64,000 bases of DNA from an uncultured Acidobacteriota bacterium. Lineage in GTDB: Bacteria > Acidobacteriota > Terriglobia > Terriglobales > Acidobacteriaceae. This document shows, in pieces, positions 61,843-64,000 of the stretch (position 1 is its first letter; every line of letters begins with the position of its first letter). The stretch lies in NCBI GenBank assembly GCA_903832055.1, contig CAILAC010000016.1:558001-622000 (forward strand). The letters are read 5' to 3'. The notes below the pieces were generated by a model. It worked only from the letters and a program-made list of their open reading frames with translations. It did not search any database and was not told where the DNA came from. The position numbers were made by a program, and so were the translations under genes.

Positions 61843-63951
61843 GTGCATCGGAATCTCGCTCTCGCCGCAGTCTTTCTCGTAGCAATTTCTGCCTCGCACC
61901 TCAGCGCCCAATCCACAGCGCCCGCCTCCTTTTCCGGCGAATATACCGACTCCGCAGAGCCCGACACGCCCCTCAGCTTCTACGAAAAAGACGGCAAGCT
62001 GGTAATGGAGAGCGAGCGACTCGTTCCCACCGAGCTCACCGAAAAGTCGCCTGCCGAGTTTGCCGTCGCCGACGACAAAACCACCTACCGCTTTTCCAGC
62101 CAGGGCGGCTCGCGCATTCTTACCATCGCCTATCCCGGCGAAGACGATACCGTCCTCGCGCGCACCGGCGACCCGGTCCACCACGTCTTCCACAATTACG
62201 CCCGTCGCGAAGAGATGATCCCCATGCGTGACGGTGTCAAACTCCACGTCGTCATCCTCACCCCCACCGACATCCCCGGCCCCCTGCCCATCCTCATCCA
62301 GCGCACCCCCTACGGCGTCGATGGCACCACCGAGGCCAGCATCTTTCGCGGCCGTCCAGAACTCGCCCGCGCCGGTTACATCTATGTCGGGGCCGACATT
62401 CGTGGCCGCTACAAATCAGAGGGCCAGTTCGTCATGATGCGCCCTCTCGCGGACCACAGCGATCCAAAGGCGATTGACGAGAGCACCGACGCATACGACT
62501 CCATAGCCTGGCTCCTCAAAAACGTGCCCAACAACAACGGCCGCGTCGGCGCCGTCGGCACCAGCTATCCCGGCTTCCTCACTATGATGGTCGGAATCAA
62601 CCCCCACCCGGCCGTCAAAGCCATCAGCCCCCAGGCACCCATGATCGATACCTGGCTCGGCGACGACTTCTTCCACAACGGAGCCTTCCGCCAGACCTAC
62701 GGCTACGACTACGCCATGGGCCTTGAAGTCAGCAACGAATCCACCGACGTCAGCTACGGCAAAGACTCCGCCGGCAAGCCCCGCGACGGCTATGACTACT
62801 TCCTTGAGCGCGGTTCGTTCGCCGAAGACGTAAAGCAATCCGGCGTGAACAAGGAACTCCCCACCTGGAAGGCCTTCCTCGATCACCCGTCCTACGACAG
62901 CTTCTGGAAGTCCCGTGGCGTCGCCCGCAGTCTCACCGCCGTCACCGTCCCCACCCTCACCGTCGGCGGCTACTACGACCAGGAAGACATGTACGGCCCG
63001 CAATCCGAATACGCCTCACTCGAACCCCACGACAGCCAGCATCAGAACTTCCTAGTCCTCGGCCCCTGGCGGCACGGCTCATGGTCGTCCTCCTCACGCC
63101 ACCTCGGCGCGCTCCAGTACGGCGAATTCATCGGCAAAGAATTTCGCGCCCAGATCGAAGCACGCTTCTTCGCGAAGTACCTCAAAGACGAGCCCGGATT
63201 CGAACTCGAAGACACCGCAAGCTTCCAGACCGGCTCGAACACGTGGCACCGCTACGCCCACTTCCCACCCGCCGAGGCAAAGATGACCGCCTTCGAGCTT
63301 TGCGGCGACCATAGCATCGCCCCCGGCAAGGAATGCGCACCCGGAAAAGTCAGCTACACTTCCGACCCCGCCAACCCCATCCCCTTCCGCCCCCGTCCCA
63401 TTCAACCCACCTACGGCGAGGGCTCCCAGTGGTTCAACTGGATGCTCGCCGACCAGCGCTTCGTAACCACCCGCAAAGACGTGGCTCTTTGGAAGCTCCC
63501 AACTCTCGACCATGACCTGACCGTCACCGGTGAAGTCATGGCCGACATCTTCGCTTCCACTACCGGCTCGGATGGCGACTTCGTCGCCAAGCTCATCGAC
63601 CAATACCCCGACGACGATCCCGATCCAGCCATGCGCGGCTACCAGTTAATGACCAACATGGAGATCTTCCGCGGCCGCTACCGCAGCGGCTTCGACGAAC
63701 CCACCGCCCTCAAACCCGGCCAGATCAACGAATTCCACTGGAGCCTCCACGCCGTCGACCACGTCTTCAAAAAAGGCCACACCCTGCTCGTCCAGATCCA
63801 AAGCACCTGGTTCCCGCTCTACGACCGCAATCCGCAGACCTTTGTGCCCAACATCATGACGGCCAAGCCGAAGGCTTACAAACCCGCCACCATCACAATC
63901 CACACCGACAGCCAGCACCCGTCGCAGGTCACGTTGCCGGTGATTCCGTGA
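61843..63951 (+). CDS. Exported CocE/NonD family (X-Pro dipeptidyl-peptidase S15-like) hydrolase
   Basis: 702 residues from GTG 61843, with GGAGG upstream. A signal peptide (about 1-22) is followed by a ~100-residue N-terminal beta region, then the S15 alpha/beta domain. REEMIPMRDGVKLHVVI and LIQRTPYGVDG are its start, the nucleophile is Ser241 in GTSYPGF, and LSLTVPTLTVGGYYDQED-like ALTAVTVPTLTVGGYYDQED carries the Asp. NFLVLGPWRHGSW carries the His. The C-terminal jelly roll starts near PTLDHDLTVTGEVMADIF. Enzymes here cleave esters or amide bonds such as X-Pro peptides, glutaryl-amides or cocaine; the substrate is unknown. It overlaps the next gene by 4 bp. Confidence 0.92.
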   Translation: MHRNLALAAVFLVAISASHLSAQSTAPASFSGEYTDSAEPDTPLSFYEKDGKLVMESERLVPTELTEKSPAEFAVADDKTTYRFSSQGGSRILTIAYPGEDDTVLARTGDPVHHVFHNYARREEMIPMRDGVKLHVVILTPTDIPGPLPILIQRTPYGVDGTTEASIFRGRPELARAGYIYVGADIRGRYKSEGQFVMMRPLADHSDPKAIDESTDAYDSIAWLLKNVPNNNGRVGAVGTSYPGFLTMMVGINPHPAVKAISPQAPMIDTWLGDDFFHNGAFRQTYGYDYAMGLEVSNESTDVSYGKDSAGKPRDGYDYFLERGSFAEDVKQSGVNKELPTWKAFLDHPSYDSFWKSRGVARSLTAVTVPTLTVGGYYDQEDMYGPQSEYASLEPHDSQHQNFLVLGPWRHGSWSSSSRHLGALQYGEFIGKEFRAQIEARFFAKYLKDEPGFELEDTASFQTGSNTWHRYAHFPPAEAKMTAFELCGDHSIAPGKECAPGKVSYTSDPANPIPFRPRPIQPTYGEGSQWFNWMLADQRFVTTRKDVALWKLPTLDHDLTVTGEVMADIFASTTGSDGDFVAKLIDQYPDDDPDPAMRGYQLMTNMEIFRGRYRSGFDEPTALKPGQINEFHWSLHAVDHVFKKGHTLLVQIQSTWFPLYDRNPQTFVPNIMTAKPKAYKPATITIHTDSQHPSQVTLPVIP

Positions 63952-64000
63952 AGTTTTTCAAACTACTGTTGTGTGCGCTCTTTGTCGTCGTGCAAGTGCC
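63948..64000 (+). CDS. Start of an exported protein (3' end outside window)
   Basis: GTG 63948 overlaps the CocE-like stop codon (GTGA). The 17 residues visible, MKFFKLLLCALFVVVQV, look like the start of a signal peptide. The family cannot be told. Coupled translation with the hydrolase suggests a shared operon. Confidence 0.6.
   Translation, partial: MKFFKLLLCALFVVVQV

Noticed and set aside
1-64000. Possible CRISPR array, prophage or integrative element in the window
   Set aside because: No regularly spaced repeats, phage structural genes, integrase or att-like direct repeats by the tRNA-Cys gene were found.

Overview
The window reads as a chromosomal segment of an Acidobacteriota bacterium, most likely of the Terriglobia/Acidobacteriaceae type. 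This rests on family content: two secreted proteins of the acidobacterial VWFA-related type, a large Oar-like TonB-dependent receptor with an N-terminal carboxypeptidase-regulatory domain, and a sedolisin-like exoprotein followed by bacterial Ig-like repeats. The DNA is moderately GC-rich and most genes are housekeeping or envelope genes. I found no CRISPR array, intact insertion sequence, prophage or rRNA operon. One tRNA gene (Cys, GCA) is present.

Layout. 1-4.6 kb: the 3' end of etfA, then a minus-strand operon XRE regulator > NfeD/YqiJ-like protein > flotillin > short prohibitin-tail protein > PspA, preceded by two 17-bp inverted repeats that look like tandem operators. 4.7-16.8 kb: a sedolisin-like exoprotein that appears to have lost its catalytic residues, a GNAT acetyltransferase, a RelA/SpoT enzyme, a cytochrome c, an RlmI-type rRNA methyltransferase and eutBC. 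16.8-21.7 kb: TPR protein and TonB-dependent receptor, separated by a strong terminator. 22.8-25.7 kb: two mutually homologous small proteins followed by a DyP-type peroxidase, then the apparent C-terminal relic of a GH31 glycosidase. 25.7-31.6 kb: a DUF1003-like protein, then an overlapping three-gene operon of an ECF-like sigma factor, a zinc-finger/TM/TPR/CHAT-protease fusion and an unrecognised protein. This operon is the best candidate for an undescribed system. 31.8-43 kb: thioredoxin-like protein, TatA, EamA transporter, a divergent pair of VWFA proteins, a chemoreceptor, an SDR, tRNA-Cys, PhzF, a lone receiver protein and MarC. 43-54 kb: MBL hydrolase, S9 peptidase, DHA2 efflux pump, zinc-ribbon coiled-coil protein, deoxynucleotidase, XRE-cupin regulator, TIGR01777 epimerase, a fibronectin-III lipoprotein and transaldolase. 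54-64 kb: VOC protein, CoA-transferase, a secreted RbsD-fold protein, hslVU, CDF metal exporter, CocE/NonD hydrolase and the start of a further exported protein.

Working together. The PspA/flotillin/NfeD operon looks like a self-regulated membrane-integrity module. In the sigma/CHAT operon, the second protein combines an anti-sigma-type zinc motif, one membrane span, TPR repeats and a caspase-like CHAT domain. It could therefore hold the sigma factor and release it by proteolysis, but that is inference from domain order and gene overlap. All family assignments come from reading motifs in the translations; no database search was run.
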